The translations under genes were made by a program, and so were the position numbers. 64,000 bases of DNA from an uncultured Lachnospiraceae bacterium (GTDB lineage Bacteria > Bacillota > Clostridia > Lachnospirales > Lachnospiraceae), in NCBI GenBank assembly GCA_902779305.1, contig CACZBD010000001.1:62001-126000 (forward strand). Direction: 5' to 3'. Positions within the stretch are counted from its first letter, which is position 1. Every line of letters begins with the position of its first letter. Below are positions 34,079 to 43,071 of this stretch, in pieces. Under the pieces are notes generated by a model. That model searched no databases. It was not told the DNA's origin and saw nothing but the letters and a program-made list of their open reading frames with translations.

Positions 34079-34927
34079 TTAACGGATGATCTCGTCGATC
34101 GTGGAGATCGTCGTGAAGGACGGTTCTTCAAAGCGGTTGATCAGATCGCGCAGTTTCTGCAGCTCAAAGTAGTTTACATAACATATCAGCGTTTTGTTTT
34201 CCCCGGCGATCGCGCCGTAGGTATCCATGATCGTACAGGTCTTGCCCAGGTCTTCCCGGATCGCGCGGATCATGTCATCCGGTTTTTTCGTAATGATGCG
34301 TACCTGTTTGATCGCTTCGAAGTGGTCGGTAAAGTGGTCGATGATCGCGGTCGCCACCACATAGACGAGCAGGCTTAAGAGGGCGGCGCTTCTGTCGATC
34401 AGGATAAAAGCGGCCAGATACACGCAGGCATTGAACGCGATCAGGATCACGTTCATGCTGTAATTGCGTCCTGTTTTATCCGAGAGTTTCTTAACGATGA
34501 TATTTGCAAGGATCTCGGAACCGTCGATACAGCCGCCGAATTTTAAGATCAGCGACAGACCCGCGCCGAGGATCGCACCGCCGAACGCGACCGCCAGAAA
34601 ATGTTCCGTGTTGAGTGTAAACGGAATGCGTTCAAAGTATTCGATCCCGAGCATATAGACAACGGAACCGATCACGGCTTTGATGCAGAAGGCCCTGCCC
34701 AGATAGAGCATGCCGCCGACAAGAAACGGAAGAACGACGCAGAGCACACAGAGCGAGAGCCTGAATCCCGTCATCTTGCTGATGATGATCGCGATCCCGG
34801 CCGTGCCGTAGTCAATGGCATCGTTCGGAAGCAGGATGCAGGCGACAGAGAAACTGGCCAGCAGAGCGCCGACGACGATCAGAACATAGGAAGTGAATTC
34901 GCGTACCTGATTCTTGTGTTTTGTCAT
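34079..34927 (-). CDS. YitT family membrane protein with DUF2179 domain (282 aa)
   Basis: Start at 34927 (MTKHKNQV) is set by GGAGGG 8 bases upstream. Five to six membrane helices (about residues 12-190) form the YitT domain, with family-typical PNDAIDYGTAGIAIIISK and GFGGCIDGSEILA-like text (here KFGGCIDGSEILANII). The C-terminal DUF2179 domain (about 195-275) reads VRIITKKPDDMIRAIREDLG and ends TISTIDEIIR. Members are widespread in Firmicutes; transport or regulatory roles are proposed but not established. An extended -10 TGCTACAAT on the - strand at 34957-34949 is a likely promoter. It diverges from the response regulator gene. Confidence 0.9.
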   Translation of the reverse strand: MTKHKNQVREFTSYVLIVVGALLASFSVACILLPNDAIDYGTAGIAIIISKMTGFRLSLCVLCVVLPFLVGGMLYLGRAFCIKAVIGSVVYMLGIEYFERIPFTLNTEHFLAVAFGGAILGAGLSLILKFGGCIDGSEILANIIVKKLSDKTGRNYSMNVILIAFNACVYLAAFILIDRSAALLSLLVYVVATAIIDHFTDHFEAIKQVRIITKKPDDMIRAIREDLGKTCTIMDTYGAIAGENKTLICYVNYFELQKLRDLINRFEEPSFTTISTIDEIIR

Positions 34928-34948
34928 GATTGTTTCCCTCCATGGACT

Positions 34949-34957
34949 ATTGTAGCA
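34949..34957 (-). promoter_or_regulatory. Extended -10 promoter for the YitT gene
   Basis: TGCTACAAT read on the - strand (34957-34949), 22 bases before the start codon; no clear -35. On the + strand TATGAT at 35004-35009 may serve the response-regulator gene, also without a good -35. Confidence 0.4.
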
Positions 34958-35033
34958 GAGCGGACATGAAATATCGATCATTTTCTTGTTTGCGGCCAAG
35001 GCTTATGATAACATCAATAAAAGGTGGTGTAAG

Positions 35034-36677
35034 ATGATCAAAGTATTTCTTGCAGAAGACGAATTCGTCGTAAGAGAAGGCATCAAAAACAATATCGACT
35101 GGATCGGACACGGTTACGAGTTCTGCGGGGAGGCAAGTGACGGAGAACTCGCGTTTCCCCTGATCCAGAAACTGCGCCCGGATATCGTGATCACGGATAT
35201 CCGTATGCCTTTTATGGACGGGCTTGAACTTTCCAAACTGATCAAAAAGGAATTTCCCTGGATGGAAGTCATCATCCTTTCAGGCTTTGAAGAATTCGAA
35301 TATGCCAAGGAAGGGATCAAGATCGGTGTCGCCCAGTATCTGACCAAACCGATCAAAGGTGATGATCTGTTAAAGGAAGTGGACGCCGTTGCGGCAAGGA
35401 TCGAGGAAAAGCGCCGGGAACGCCTGATCAGGGAACAGTATGAAAAGGAAATGGAGGAAGCGAACCTCCGGGAGCGTTCACGGCTTTTTACACATCTTGT
35501 CACCGGGGAAAAATCACCCGCCCAGCTGATGGAACTGGCCGGGAATCTTTCCATCGATTTGACCGCGCTGCAGTACAACATCGTGCTTTTGCTCCTGCAG
35601 TCCAAGGCGCATCTGATGGGCGAGTATTCCGACAGTGTCGTCAAAGTGGAAGAGAAGATCAAGGAACTGGAACAGGAGTATGATTTTCTGCTGTTTGACA
35701 GAAATCTGGAAGGAAAGTCCCTGCTGTTTAAAGCGGATTCACAGGAAGCGCTTCAGAAAAATCTGGACGGATTCCTGGAAAACCTGAAGACGATCCTTGC
35801 CGAATTTCCGCACATCACCTATTTTGGCGGGATCGGCGTGTGCGTGAACAGATTAAGGGAACTGCCGGAGTGCTATATTCAGGCGAACCGCGCATTTGCG
35901 CACCGCTATTTTTCAAGTGAAAACAGGATCGTTGAAGCCGGCGCGATCGATTTTGATACCGCAAAAGACCGGAATGCCTTTGACCTGACTTCCGTGGATC
36001 CTAAGCAGATCGAACGCGGCAGAACGACCAATTTCTTAAAATTCGGCAGCAGCGAGGAAGCGGTTTATTTTGTCGACGAGTTCTTAAACGGCATCGGCGA
36101 GAAAAGCCTGGAATCCGAAATGTTCAGGCAGTACATCGCTATGGACTGCTATTTCAGTGTGTCTTCCTTTGTCGAGAGTCTCGGATATGAGCGCGGGGAG
36201 ATCAGACAGCCGGATATGACCGGCGGTGTCTTAAAGAGTGTGGGAAGTGTCCGGGACTACATCCGGTCGATCGTGTCCGATGCCATAGATCTTCGTGAGA
36301 AGAAATCCAGCAGCCGTTACGGAGAGGTTGTTGACGAGGTGTTGTCCTATATCGACGCACACTATGGCGAGGAGGAACTTTCCTTAAATACGCTGGCTTC
36401 CCATGTCAATATTTCACCAAACCACTTAAGCATGATCTTTTCACAGCAGACCGGACAGACGTTTATCAAATACCTGACGGATCTTCGCATGAACAGGGCC
36501 AAGGAACTGCTGAAGTGTACCGTAAAGCGCAGCAGCGAGATCGCCCTGGAAGTCGGATACAAGGATCCGCATTATTTTTCCTATATCTTCAAAAAGACAC
36601 AGGGCATGACACCGACGCAGTTTCGTGAGGACGGCGCTAAAACGTTGCAGGAAGACGGGACGGAGGATGAGACATGA
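35034..36677 (+). CDS. YesN-type response regulator with AraC DNA-binding domain (547 aa)
   Basis: Start ATG 35034 follows GGTGGTG. The receiver domain (1-125) carries Asp55 in IVITDIRMPFMDG, the acidic pair E8-D9 and KP in YLTKPIKGDDL. A helical linker and a middle domain of about 250 residues (YesN-type) follow. The C-terminal AraC/XylS domain (about 440-540) has two helix-turn-helix motifs, SLNTLASHVNISPNHLSMIF and SSEIALEVGYKDPHYFSYIF. It overlaps the kinase gene by 4 bases (ATGA). Such pairs usually activate neighbouring sugar-uptake genes. Four regularly spaced motifs at 38127-38220, just before the binding-protein gene, are candidate targets. Confidence 0.95.
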   Translation: MIKVFLAEDEFVVREGIKNNIDWIGHGYEFCGEASDGELAFPLIQKLRPDIVITDIRMPFMDGLELSKLIKKEFPWMEVIILSGFEEFEYAKEGIKIGVAQYLTKPIKGDDLLKEVDAVAARIEEKRRERLIREQYEKEMEEANLRERSRLFTHLVTGEKSPAQLMELAGNLSIDLTALQYNIVLLLLQSKAHLMGEYSDSVVKVEEKIKELEQEYDFLLFDRNLEGKSLLFKADSQEALQKNLDGFLENLKTILAEFPHITYFGGIGVCVNRLRELPECYIQANRAFAHRYFSSENRIVEAGAIDFDTAKDRNAFDLTSVDPKQIERGRTTNFLKFGSSEEAVYFVDEFLNGIGEKSLESEMFRQYIAMDCYFSVSSFVESLGYERGEIRQPDMTGGVLKSVGSVRDYIRSIVSDAIDLREKKSSSRYGEVVDEVLSYIDAHYGEEELSLNTLASHVNISPNHLSMIFSQQTGQTFIKYLTDLRMNRAKELLKCTVKRSSEIALEVGYKDPHYFSYIFKKTQGMTPTQFREDGAKTLQEDGTEDET

Positions 36678-38119
36678 TCGCAAAAATCAAACAGGCCGTT
36701 CAGAACTCCACCCTTGCGACCAAGATCCGCTATTCCTACGCACTGATCCTGATCCCGATGTTTCTTTTCATGATCATCTGTTTTTTCTATATCTGGGAAG
36801 GAAACACGCGGTATGCGGAGATGATCAATTCGGCCGTTGTGGCCAGCGAATTCAGTCTGGATTTCAAAAAAGATTTCGACTATGAGACCTATCTTCTGAT
36901 CATCGGGAACAAATCCGTGGAGGAATCGCAGCTCGATGAACTTCTGGCAGAAGCGAACCGCGTCATGGACAGCCTTTCTGCCCTCGATGTTTCGCAGGAC
37001 AACGCTGCCAGACTGAAAAGCGCCAGAAAATACCTCGACAATCTTGAGACCTATATCAACAGGATCAAGGATAACATGGACGAGGGCAATAAATATGAAG
37101 ACAATATCCAGATCTGGGAAAATGACGTGCAGATCGTGACTTCGCTGCTTCGGGAGACGATCTTCCAGTACATCTACTACGAGATCAAGGATCTGGAGGT
37201 CGCAAGGGCGGAATATCAGACCTTTTATGTGCGCATGATCCGCTACACGCTGATCGCCCTCGGCCTGATCACGGTCCTTATTGTTTTCCTTTCTTATTAT
37301 ATCCCGCAGTCGATCACAAAGCCGATCACACGCTTAAGCGAGGTCACGGACCAGGTGGCCAAAGGGGACTTGAGCGTCCGCTCCGATGTTGACGAAGGCG
37401 GGGAAGTCGGCGTGCTTTCCGAGTCGCTGAATGCGATGATCGACAAGATCAATGAACTGCTTGAGCAGGTCACACAGGAGCAGACCAGTCTTCGCAAAGC
37501 AGAACTCGAACTGCTGCAGTCCCAGATCAATCCGCATTTTCTGTACAATACCCTCGATACCATCGTGTGGCTTGCGGAAGGGAGCGACCAGGATAAAGTC
37601 GTGAGCATGGTGGAAAGCCTGTCCGAGTTTTTCAGGACCTCGCTGAATCAGGGAAAAGATGTCATCCCGATCCGCGAGGAAGTGCAGCATGTACGGAGCT
37701 ACCTGGAGATCCAGCAGGTGCGCTATCAGGATATCCTCGAATATGAGATCAGCGTGCCGGAATCCCTGTACCACTATTCGATCCCGAAGATCTCCGTGCA
37801 GCCTCTTGTCGAAAATGCGCTCTATCACGGGATCAAGAATAAACGCCGTCTGGGAAAGATCACCGTATCCGGGCAGGAACTGAAAGACTATATCGTGATC
37901 AGCGTGCAGGATAACGGGATCGGCATGACGGAGGAACGTCTGATGCAGGTCAACGAACGTCTGAAGAACAGGACGTCGGAAAGCACGGAAGCGTACGGAC
38001 TTTACAATGTCAACGAGCGGATCCGCCTGAAATTCGGGGATGCGTACGGGATCTCGATCCGGAGTGAATACGAAGAGGGAACCGTATGCGAGATCCGGCT
38101 TCCGAAAGAACTCGTGTGA
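36674..38119 (+). CDS. YesM-type sensor histidine kinase (481 aa)
   Basis: Membrane sensor of the YesM/YpdA class. Two membrane helices (about 20-42 and 190-212) flank an extracytoplasmic domain of about 145 residues rich in helices. A HAMP domain follows (about 209-262, ITKPITRLSEV). The His_kinase domain has LLQSQINPHFLYNTLD with His288. The ATPase domain has N-box QPLVENALYHGIKNK and G-box DNGIGM. Translation is coupled to the response regulator. The sensed ligand is unknown; the neighbouring binding protein may signal to the sensor domain, as in some YesMN systems (inference). Confidence 0.95.
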   Translation: MIAKIKQAVQNSTLATKIRYSYALILIPMFLFMIICFFYIWEGNTRYAEMINSAVVASEFSLDFKKDFDYETYLLIIGNKSVEESQLDELLAEANRVMDSLSALDVSQDNAARLKSARKYLDNLETYINRIKDNMDEGNKYEDNIQIWENDVQIVTSLLRETIFQYIYYEIKDLEVARAEYQTFYVRMIRYTLIALGLITVLIVFLSYYIPQSITKPITRLSEVTDQVAKGDLSVRSDVDEGGEVGVLSESLNAMIDKINELLEQVTQEQTSLRKAELELLQSQINPHFLYNTLDTIVWLAEGSDQDKVVSMVESLSEFFRTSLNQGKDVIPIREEVQHVRSYLEIQQVRYQDILEYEISVPESLYHYSIPKISVQPLVENALYHGIKNKRRLGKITVSGQELKDYIVISVQDNGIGMTEERLMQVNERLKNRTSESTEAYGLYNVNERIRLKFGDAYGISIRSEYEEGTVCEIRLPKELV

Positions 38120-38126
38120 GCTGTCA

Positions 38127-38220
38127 TAAAAAAATCAACCTCATTCGTAAAAAATCAAACCTCCCAAAATGAAATCATAAAAAATTGAACCGCATTCAGA
38201 ATGAAATGCATGGATTGAAC
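38127..38220. promoter_or_regulatory. Array of four regulator-site repeats upstream of the sugar-binding protein gene
   Basis: TAAAAAAATCAACC (38127-38140), TAAAAAATCAAACC (38148-38161), TAAAAAATTGAACC (38178-38191) and a partial GGATTGAAC (38212-38220). Equivalent positions are 21, 30 and 30 bases apart, near whole helical turns. The last copy sits where the -35 of the -10 TATGAT (38234-38239) would be. This suits an AraC-type activator such as the product of 35034-36677. Sites and spacing are seen; the regulator is inferred. Confidence 0.6.
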
Positions 38221-38233
38221 GACAGATCCGTTC

Positions 38234-38239
38234 TATGAT
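38234..38239 (+). promoter_or_regulatory. -10 element of the sugar operon promoter
   Basis: TATGAT at 38234-38239, 67 bases before the ATG, without a good -35 at 17 bases. This suits activator dependence. Confidence 0.45.
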
Positions 38240-38305
38240 GATAGCGTTAAAAGTTGCATGGTCCATTTTTGGAACCAGACAGCAAAAATCATAGGAGGAT
38301 ATGAT

Positions 38306-39307
38306 ATGAAAAAGAAAGTTTTAGCAGTATTACTGGCAGCAGCAATGGTACTTGGCCTGACAGCATGCGGCGGCGCAGCAGCTTCTTCTGATGGCGCAGC
38401 AGCTCCGGCTGACGGCGGTGCAGGCGGCAAGCTCATCAAGGTCGGCATCATCAACAACGACCCGAACGAGTCCGGTTATCGTACAGCTAACGACAAGGAT
38501 CTGAAGGCTGCATTTACCGAGGCAAATGGTTTCCAGGCTTCCTTCGCTTACAGCTTAAAGAACGACGAGCAGATCACAGCAGCTCAGAAGTTCATCCAGG
38601 ACGGCGTTGATTACTTACTGCTTTCCGCAGCTGATACAGCAGGTTGGGATTCCGTACTGAAAGATGCTCAGGCAGCAGGCGTTCGCGTGATCCTGTTCGA
38701 CAGAACCATCGATGCTGATCCGAGTCTCTACAGCGCTTCCATCGTTTCCGATATGGAAAAAGAAGGCGAGACAGCTGTTAACTGGCTGAAAGGTCAGAAC
38801 CTCTCCGAGTACAACATCATCCACATTCAGGGCGTTATGGGTTCTGCAGCACAGAAGGGTCGTTCCGGTGCCGTTGACGCAGCAGTTGCTTCTGATGGAT
38901 GGAACATTGTTACACAGCAGACAGCTGAATGGAACGCAGAGAAAGCGCAGCAGATCGTTCAGTCCGTTATCGACGCAGGCACACCGTTCAACGTAATCTA
39001 CGCTGAGAACGATGATATGGCTAAAGGCGCTGTTGCAGCTCTTGACAAAGCAAACATCTCTCACGGTGTTGGCAAAGACGTCATCGTAATGGGCTTTGAC
39101 TGCAACAAGTGGGCTCTTGAAGAACTGCTCAACCAGAACTGGAACTATGATGGCCAGTGCAATCCTTTCCAGTCCCAGTACATCTTAGACGTTATCAAGA
39201 CTCTGGAATCCGGTCAGGAACCTGCACAGAAGACGATCATCATGGATGAGAAGGGCTTCGATGCAACAACCATCACAGCTGACGATGTAAACAACTACGG
39301 AATCTAA
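38306..39307 (+). CDS. Sugar ABC transporter substrate-binding lipoprotein 1 (333 aa)
   Basis: Periplasmic-binding-protein family 2 (RbsB/YtfQ-like) receptor. AGGAGG (38293-38298) precedes ATG 38306. The signal peptide ends in lipobox LTAC with Cys21, followed by a Gly/Ala-rich linker (22-46). Domain start IKVGIINNDPNESGYRTAND; hinge motifs DYLLLSAADTAGWDSVL, VRVILFDRTID and VYAEND-like NVIYAENDDMAKGAVAAL follow. The DRTID and ESGYRTAN segments resemble YtfQ-type galactofuranose/arabinose binding proteins. It is separated from the ATPase gene by a strong hairpin. A second, distinct receptor lies at the end of the same cluster. Exact sugar is uncertain. Confidence 0.93.
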   Translation: MKKKVLAVLLAAAMVLGLTACGGAAASSDGAAAPADGGAGGKLIKVGIINNDPNESGYRTANDKDLKAAFTEANGFQASFAYSLKNDEQITAAQKFIQDGVDYLLLSAADTAGWDSVLKDAQAAGVRVILFDRTIDADPSLYSASIVSDMEKEGETAVNWLKGQNLSEYNIIHIQGVMGSAAQKGRSGAVDAAVASDGWNIVTQQTAEWNAEKAQQIVQSVIDAGTPFNVIYAENDDMAKGAVAALDKANISHGVGKDVIVMGFDCNKWALEELLNQNWNYDGQCNPFQSQYILDVIKTLESGQEPAQKTIIMDEKGFDATTITADDVNNYGI

Positions 39308-39366
39308 TTAACGGAGTAATCCTTATCCGTACAGATCAGTACGAACAACAGAATTTAGAGTTTACG

Positions 39367-39399
39367 GATCGCGGCGCGGCGTTATGCCGTGCCGCGATC
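39367..39399 (+). repeat. Strong GC-rich stem-loop between binding protein and ATPase genes
   Basis: GATCGCGGCGCGGC (39367-39380) pairs with GCCGTGCCGCGATC (39386-39399), 14 bp with one G-U and a 5-base loop. No U-tail follows. Probable 3' mRNA stabiliser or leaky attenuator lowering ATPase/permease expression. Confidence 0.65.
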
Positions 39400-39474
39400 T
39401 GCTTGAGAATACGTGACAAAAAGAGTCATGAATCGGTTTATGAAAAAGAATGAAACGAGGAGGTGAATCCACGA

Positions 39475-40995
39475 GTGAAAGAGAACGCGATCCTGGAAAT
39501 GAAAGCAATCGATAAAGTCTTTCCCGGCGTTTTGGCGCTGCAGGGCGTGGACTTCACACTGTGCGAGGGAGAGATCCACGCACTGATGGGTGAGAACGGG
39601 GCCGGAAAATCAACGCTGATCAAGGTGTTGACCGGTGTATATGCCAAAGACAACGGACAGATCTATCTGAAGGGTTATGACAAACCCGTGATCATCCGTT
39701 CCCCGCAGGATGCACAGAAAATGGGCATCAGCACAGTTTATCAGGAAATCACACTCTGCCCGAACCTTTCGGTAGCAGAGAATATGTATATCGGCCGTGG
39801 AAAGGGAAGCGGTGTCAACTGGAAGAAGATGAACGAAGACGCCACAAAGATCCTGCAGTCCCTGGATATCCCGGCCAAAGCAGACCAGCAGCTTTCAAGC
39901 TGCTCAATTGCCGTACAGCAGATGGTGGCCATCGCCCGTGCGGTGGATATGGATTGTAAGGTTCTGATCTTAGACGAGCCGACATCCTCTCTGGACGAAC
40001 AGGAAGTGGAAAAGCTGTTCAAGCTGATGCGCGACCTGAAAGCAAGGGGCGTCGGAATTATTTTTGTTACACACTTTTTGGATCAGGTCTATGAGGTCTG
40101 TGACAAGATCACGGTTCTTCGCGACGGCAAACTGGTGGGAGAATATGAGATCAAGGATCTGCCGCGTGTACAGCTTGTATCGAAGATGCTCGGAAAAGAG
40201 CTGGATGACCTTTCCGATATCTCGGGAGAGAGCAAGAAGTATGAAGCACAGCCGGGACTGGCTCCTGTGTTTGAAGCAAAACAGCTTGTTTCCGATGCAG
40301 GCATCAAGCCTTTTGATTTTTACATCCAAAAAGGAGAAGTCAACGGCTTTACAGGCCTCCTCGGATCGGGACGAAGCGAATGTGTCCGTGCGATCTTCGG
40401 GGCAGACAGGGTGCTTGGAGGAAACGTACAGAAAGACGGAAAAGCCGTTAAGATCACCAAGCCGATCGATGCCATGCGAAACGGCATCGGGTATCTTCCT
40501 GAAGACCGTAAAGTGGACGGGATCGTGGGAGACCTGTCCGTAAGAGAGAATATTATCCTCGCACTGCAGGTGCTGAAGGGATTCTTCAGACCGTTTAGCA
40601 AAGCAGAGGCGAATAAATTTGCAGATGAGTATATTAAACTGCTGGATATCAAGACCGCATCCGCGGATACGCCGATCAAATCCTTATCCGGCGGAAACCA
40701 GCAGAAGGTCATCCTTGCAAGATGGTTGCTGACACATCCGGATTATCTGATCCTGGACGAGCCGACTCGCGGGATTGACGTCGGCACCAAGGTCGATATC
40801 CAGAAACTGGTGCTGAAACTCGCATCGGAAGGCATGAGTATTACATTCATTTCCTCCGAAACGGACGAGATGCTCAGGACCTGTTCGAGAATGATTGTCA
40901 TGCGTGACCGCGCCGTAGTCGGAGAGCTGACCGGTGAGGAACTGACGCAGAGCAAGATCATGAACACGATTGCCGGAGGTGAAGCGAAAAAATGA
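39475..40995 (+). CDS. Sugar ABC transporter ATP-binding protein, RbsA/MglA/YtfR type (506 aa)
   Basis: Tandem-cassette ATPase energising the adjacent permeases. The start is taken as GTG 39475, about 9 bases after a very strong GAGGAGGTGA (39457-39466); GTG 39463 overlaps that site. Cassette 1: Walker A GENGAGKST, degenerate signature SSCSIAVQQ, Walker B VLILDEPTSSLD. Cassette 2: altered Walker A GLLGSGRSE, intact signature LSGGNQQK, Walker B YLILDEPTRGIDVG. This asymmetry is usual for the monosaccharide family. It overlaps the first permease gene by 4 bases (ATGA). Length is typical (about 500). Confidence 0.95.
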   Translation: MKENAILEMKAIDKVFPGVLALQGVDFTLCEGEIHALMGENGAGKSTLIKVLTGVYAKDNGQIYLKGYDKPVIIRSPQDAQKMGISTVYQEITLCPNLSVAENMYIGRGKGSGVNWKKMNEDATKILQSLDIPAKADQQLSSCSIAVQQMVAIARAVDMDCKVLILDEPTSSLDEQEVEKLFKLMRDLKARGVGIIFVTHFLDQVYEVCDKITVLRDGKLVGEYEIKDLPRVQLVSKMLGKELDDLSDISGESKKYEAQPGLAPVFEAKQLVSDAGIKPFDFYIQKGEVNGFTGLLGSGRSECVRAIFGADRVLGGNVQKDGKAVKITKPIDAMRNGIGYLPEDRKVDGIVGDLSVRENIILALQVLKGFFRPFSKAEANKFADEYIKLLDIKTASADTPIKSLSGGNQQKVILARWLLTHPDYLILDEPTRGIDVGTKVDIQKLVLKLASEGMSITFISSETDEMLRTCSRMIVMRDRAVVGELTGEELTQSKIMNTIAGGEAKK

Positions 40996-42053
40996 GTAAA
41001 ATATTCAGAAATCAGTTATTTATTCCGATCGCAGCACTCCTGTTGCTGGCCGTGTTCAATCTGATCGCGGATCCTTCGTTCTTTAAGATCACGCTCGGCT
41101 ACAACAGTGCAGGAGACCCGGTATTGTCCGGATATCTGATGACGATCTTAGACTACGGTTCGGAACTTGCGATCCTTGCCATCGGTATGACGCTTGTTAC
41201 CGCGGCATCGGGCGGGCAGGATATTTCCGTCGGTGCGGCGATCGCGATCAGCGGCAGCGTTGTGCTGAGAGTGCTCTGCGGAAGAGATCACCATGCAGAG
41301 ACCATGCAGGCACCGATCATCGTAGCTTTTCTGATCAGCTGTGTTGTTGCCATGATCTTTGGCGCATTTAACGGCGCTTTGGTGGCATTCTTCAAGATCC
41401 AGCCGATGGTAGCGACCCTGATCCTGTTTACGGCAGGCCGTTCCATTGCCGCATGGATCAACAACAATGAGCTGCCGATCGTCAATGAAATTTCTTTCAG
41501 TTATTTCGGCGGGTTCATTCCGGGGATCCCGGTACCGACACCGTTCTTTATCGCCTTAGCCTGTGTGATCGTGATCTTCTTAGCCCTGAAATTTACCAAC
41601 CTCGGGCTCTACACGCAGTCTGTGGGTATCAATGAGAGTTCTTCGAGACTGAACGGTCTGAATCCGGAATTCATCAAATTCCTGGCATTCATCATTCTGG
41701 GACTTTGCGTGGCAGTTGCAGCACTGATCAAGGTCAGCCGTCTGTCGACGATCAACTATTCCGTTATCGCAAAAGATATTGAAATGGATGCGATCCTTGC
41801 GGTCGCGCTCGGCGGTAACGCGCTTTCGGGCGGCAAATTCAACATGGGCGCTTCCATACTCGGTGCCTATGTCATCCAGTTCCTGACCACAACGCTCTAT
41901 AAATTCAATGTTCCGGCGGATGCGCTTCCGGCATACAAGGCAGTCGTTGTCATCCTGCTCGTTGTGTTCTCGGCGCCTACCGTCAGGGAGTTCTTCTCGG
42001 GACTCTGGAAGAAGATGACAAAGAAGGGGGTGGAAGCAAATGCAAAAGCTTAA
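40992..42053 (+). CDS. Sugar ABC transporter permease 1, RbsC/YtfT type (353 aa)
   Basis: Multi-pass inner-membrane protein (about ten hydrophobic segments). Family motifs include AIGMTLVTAASGGQDISVGA (early), FGAFNGALVAFFKIQPMVATLI, and DAILAVALGGNALSGGKFNMG, the conserved loop of BPD_transp_2 permeases. It overlaps the ATPase gene by 4 bases and the second permease gene by 14 bases, so the two permeases are probably made in equal amounts as a heterodimer, as YtfT and YjfF are. Confidence 0.93.
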   Translation: MSKIFRNQLFIPIAALLLLAVFNLIADPSFFKITLGYNSAGDPVLSGYLMTILDYGSELAILAIGMTLVTAASGGQDISVGAAIAISGSVVLRVLCGRDHHAETMQAPIIVAFLISCVVAMIFGAFNGALVAFFKIQPMVATLILFTAGRSIAAWINNNELPIVNEISFSYFGGFIPGIPVPTPFFIALACVIVIFLALKFTNLGLYTQSVGINESSSRLNGLNPEFIKFLAFIILGLCVAVAALIKVSRLSTINYSVIAKDIEMDAILAVALGGNALSGGKFNMGASILGAYVIQFLTTTLYKFNVPADALPAYKAVVVILLVVFSAPTVREFFSGLWKKMTKKGVEANAKA

Positions 42054-43071
42054 AGAAAAGTTTAAGAACATCAGCGATACCAACCTGCTTCTTCTGATCA
42101 CGATCGTCGTATTCTTTCTGATGTACATCGGAGCGGTTGTTTTTCAGGGAAAAGGGTTCTTGAAACCCCAGACATTCTTTAACATCTTAAACGCAAATGC
42201 GGCATTGATCCTGTTGGCCTGCGGACTGAGTCTCGTTATGATCACCGGCAGCATCGATATTTCGGTCGGTGGTGTGACCGCGCTCGTCAGCATGTGCTGC
42301 GCAGTTTATCTGGACTACCAGGGCGGAAACGTATTTGTTTCCATGCTGATCGCGCTCGGCATCGGCCTTGCATTCGGCCTTGTGCAGGGAATCCTCATCG
42401 CTTATCTGGACATTCAGCCCTTCATCGTGACTTTGGCCGGCATGTTCTTTGCAAGAGGCATGACAACGATCGTCCACACGAATCCGTTCAATGTGGAGAA
42501 TCCTAATTTCGTAGCGCTGAAGGAAACGCGTGTCAATGTTCCGGGCATGGGCAGCGTCAATAAACTTGGTGTCTATGTGCCCGCTTACGTGGAACTCGGT
42601 GTTCTTGTGGCGCTTCTGATCGTGCTCGCGCTGTTCTTTATCCTGCGCTACACGAAACTCGGCCGCAATTTCTATGCGGTCGGCGGCAATAACCAGAGTG
42701 CGCTGATGCTCGGGATCAACGTAAAACGTACCAAGTTCTTCGCGCATCTTCTCTGCGGTGTGCTTGCTGGGATCGGCGGCTATGTGTACTTCCTGCATGT
42801 CGGATCCGGCGCACCTTCTCATGCGCAGGGCGCGGAGATGAACGCCATTGCATCTTCCATCATCGGCGGAACGATGCTGACCGGCGGTGTCGGCAACATC
42901 ATCGGCACATTTTTCGGCGTGCTGTCCTTAAGTACGATCCAGAACATTGTTTCATCGGCCGGACTTGACCAGGCATGGTGGACCGGGATTACGATCGCAG
43001 CGATGCTGTGTCTGTTCCTTGTGATCCAGAGTGTTGTCATGGCACGTAAGAAAAAACAGGTTAAGAAATAA
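42040..43071 (+). CDS. Sugar ABC transporter permease 2, YjfF type (343 aa)
   Basis: Second BPD_transp_2 permease. Motifs: CGLSLVMITGSIDISVGGVT, GLVQGILIAYLDIQPFIVTLAGMFFARG and the loop AEMNAIASSIIGGTMLTGGVGN. About nine to ten membrane helices; the C-terminus is basic (ARKKKQVKK). It begins inside the end of permease 1 (14-base overlap). Its stop overlaps the start of the next gene (TAATG). Its close match to YjfF together with permease 1 supports a YtfQRT-YjfF-like system for furanose sugars. Confidence 0.93.
   Translation: MQKLKEKFKNISDTNLLLLITIVVFFLMYIGAVVFQGKGFLKPQTFFNILNANAALILLACGLSLVMITGSIDISVGGVTALVSMCCAVYLDYQGGNVFVSMLIALGIGLAFGLVQGILIAYLDIQPFIVTLAGMFFARGMTTIVHTNPFNVENPNFVALKETRVNVPGMGSVNKLGVYVPAYVELGVLVALLIVLALFFILRYTKLGRNFYAVGGNNQSALMLGINVKRTKFFAHLLCGVLAGIGGYVYFLHVGSGAPSHAQGAEMNAIASSIIGGTMLTGGVGNIIGTFFGVLSLSTIQNIVSSAGLDQAWWTGITIAAMLCLFLVIQSVVMARKKKQVKK

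Noticed and set aside
38240..38260. CcpA (cre) site near TGATAGCGTTAAAA
   Set aside because: Only a partial match to the cre consensus with key positions wrong.
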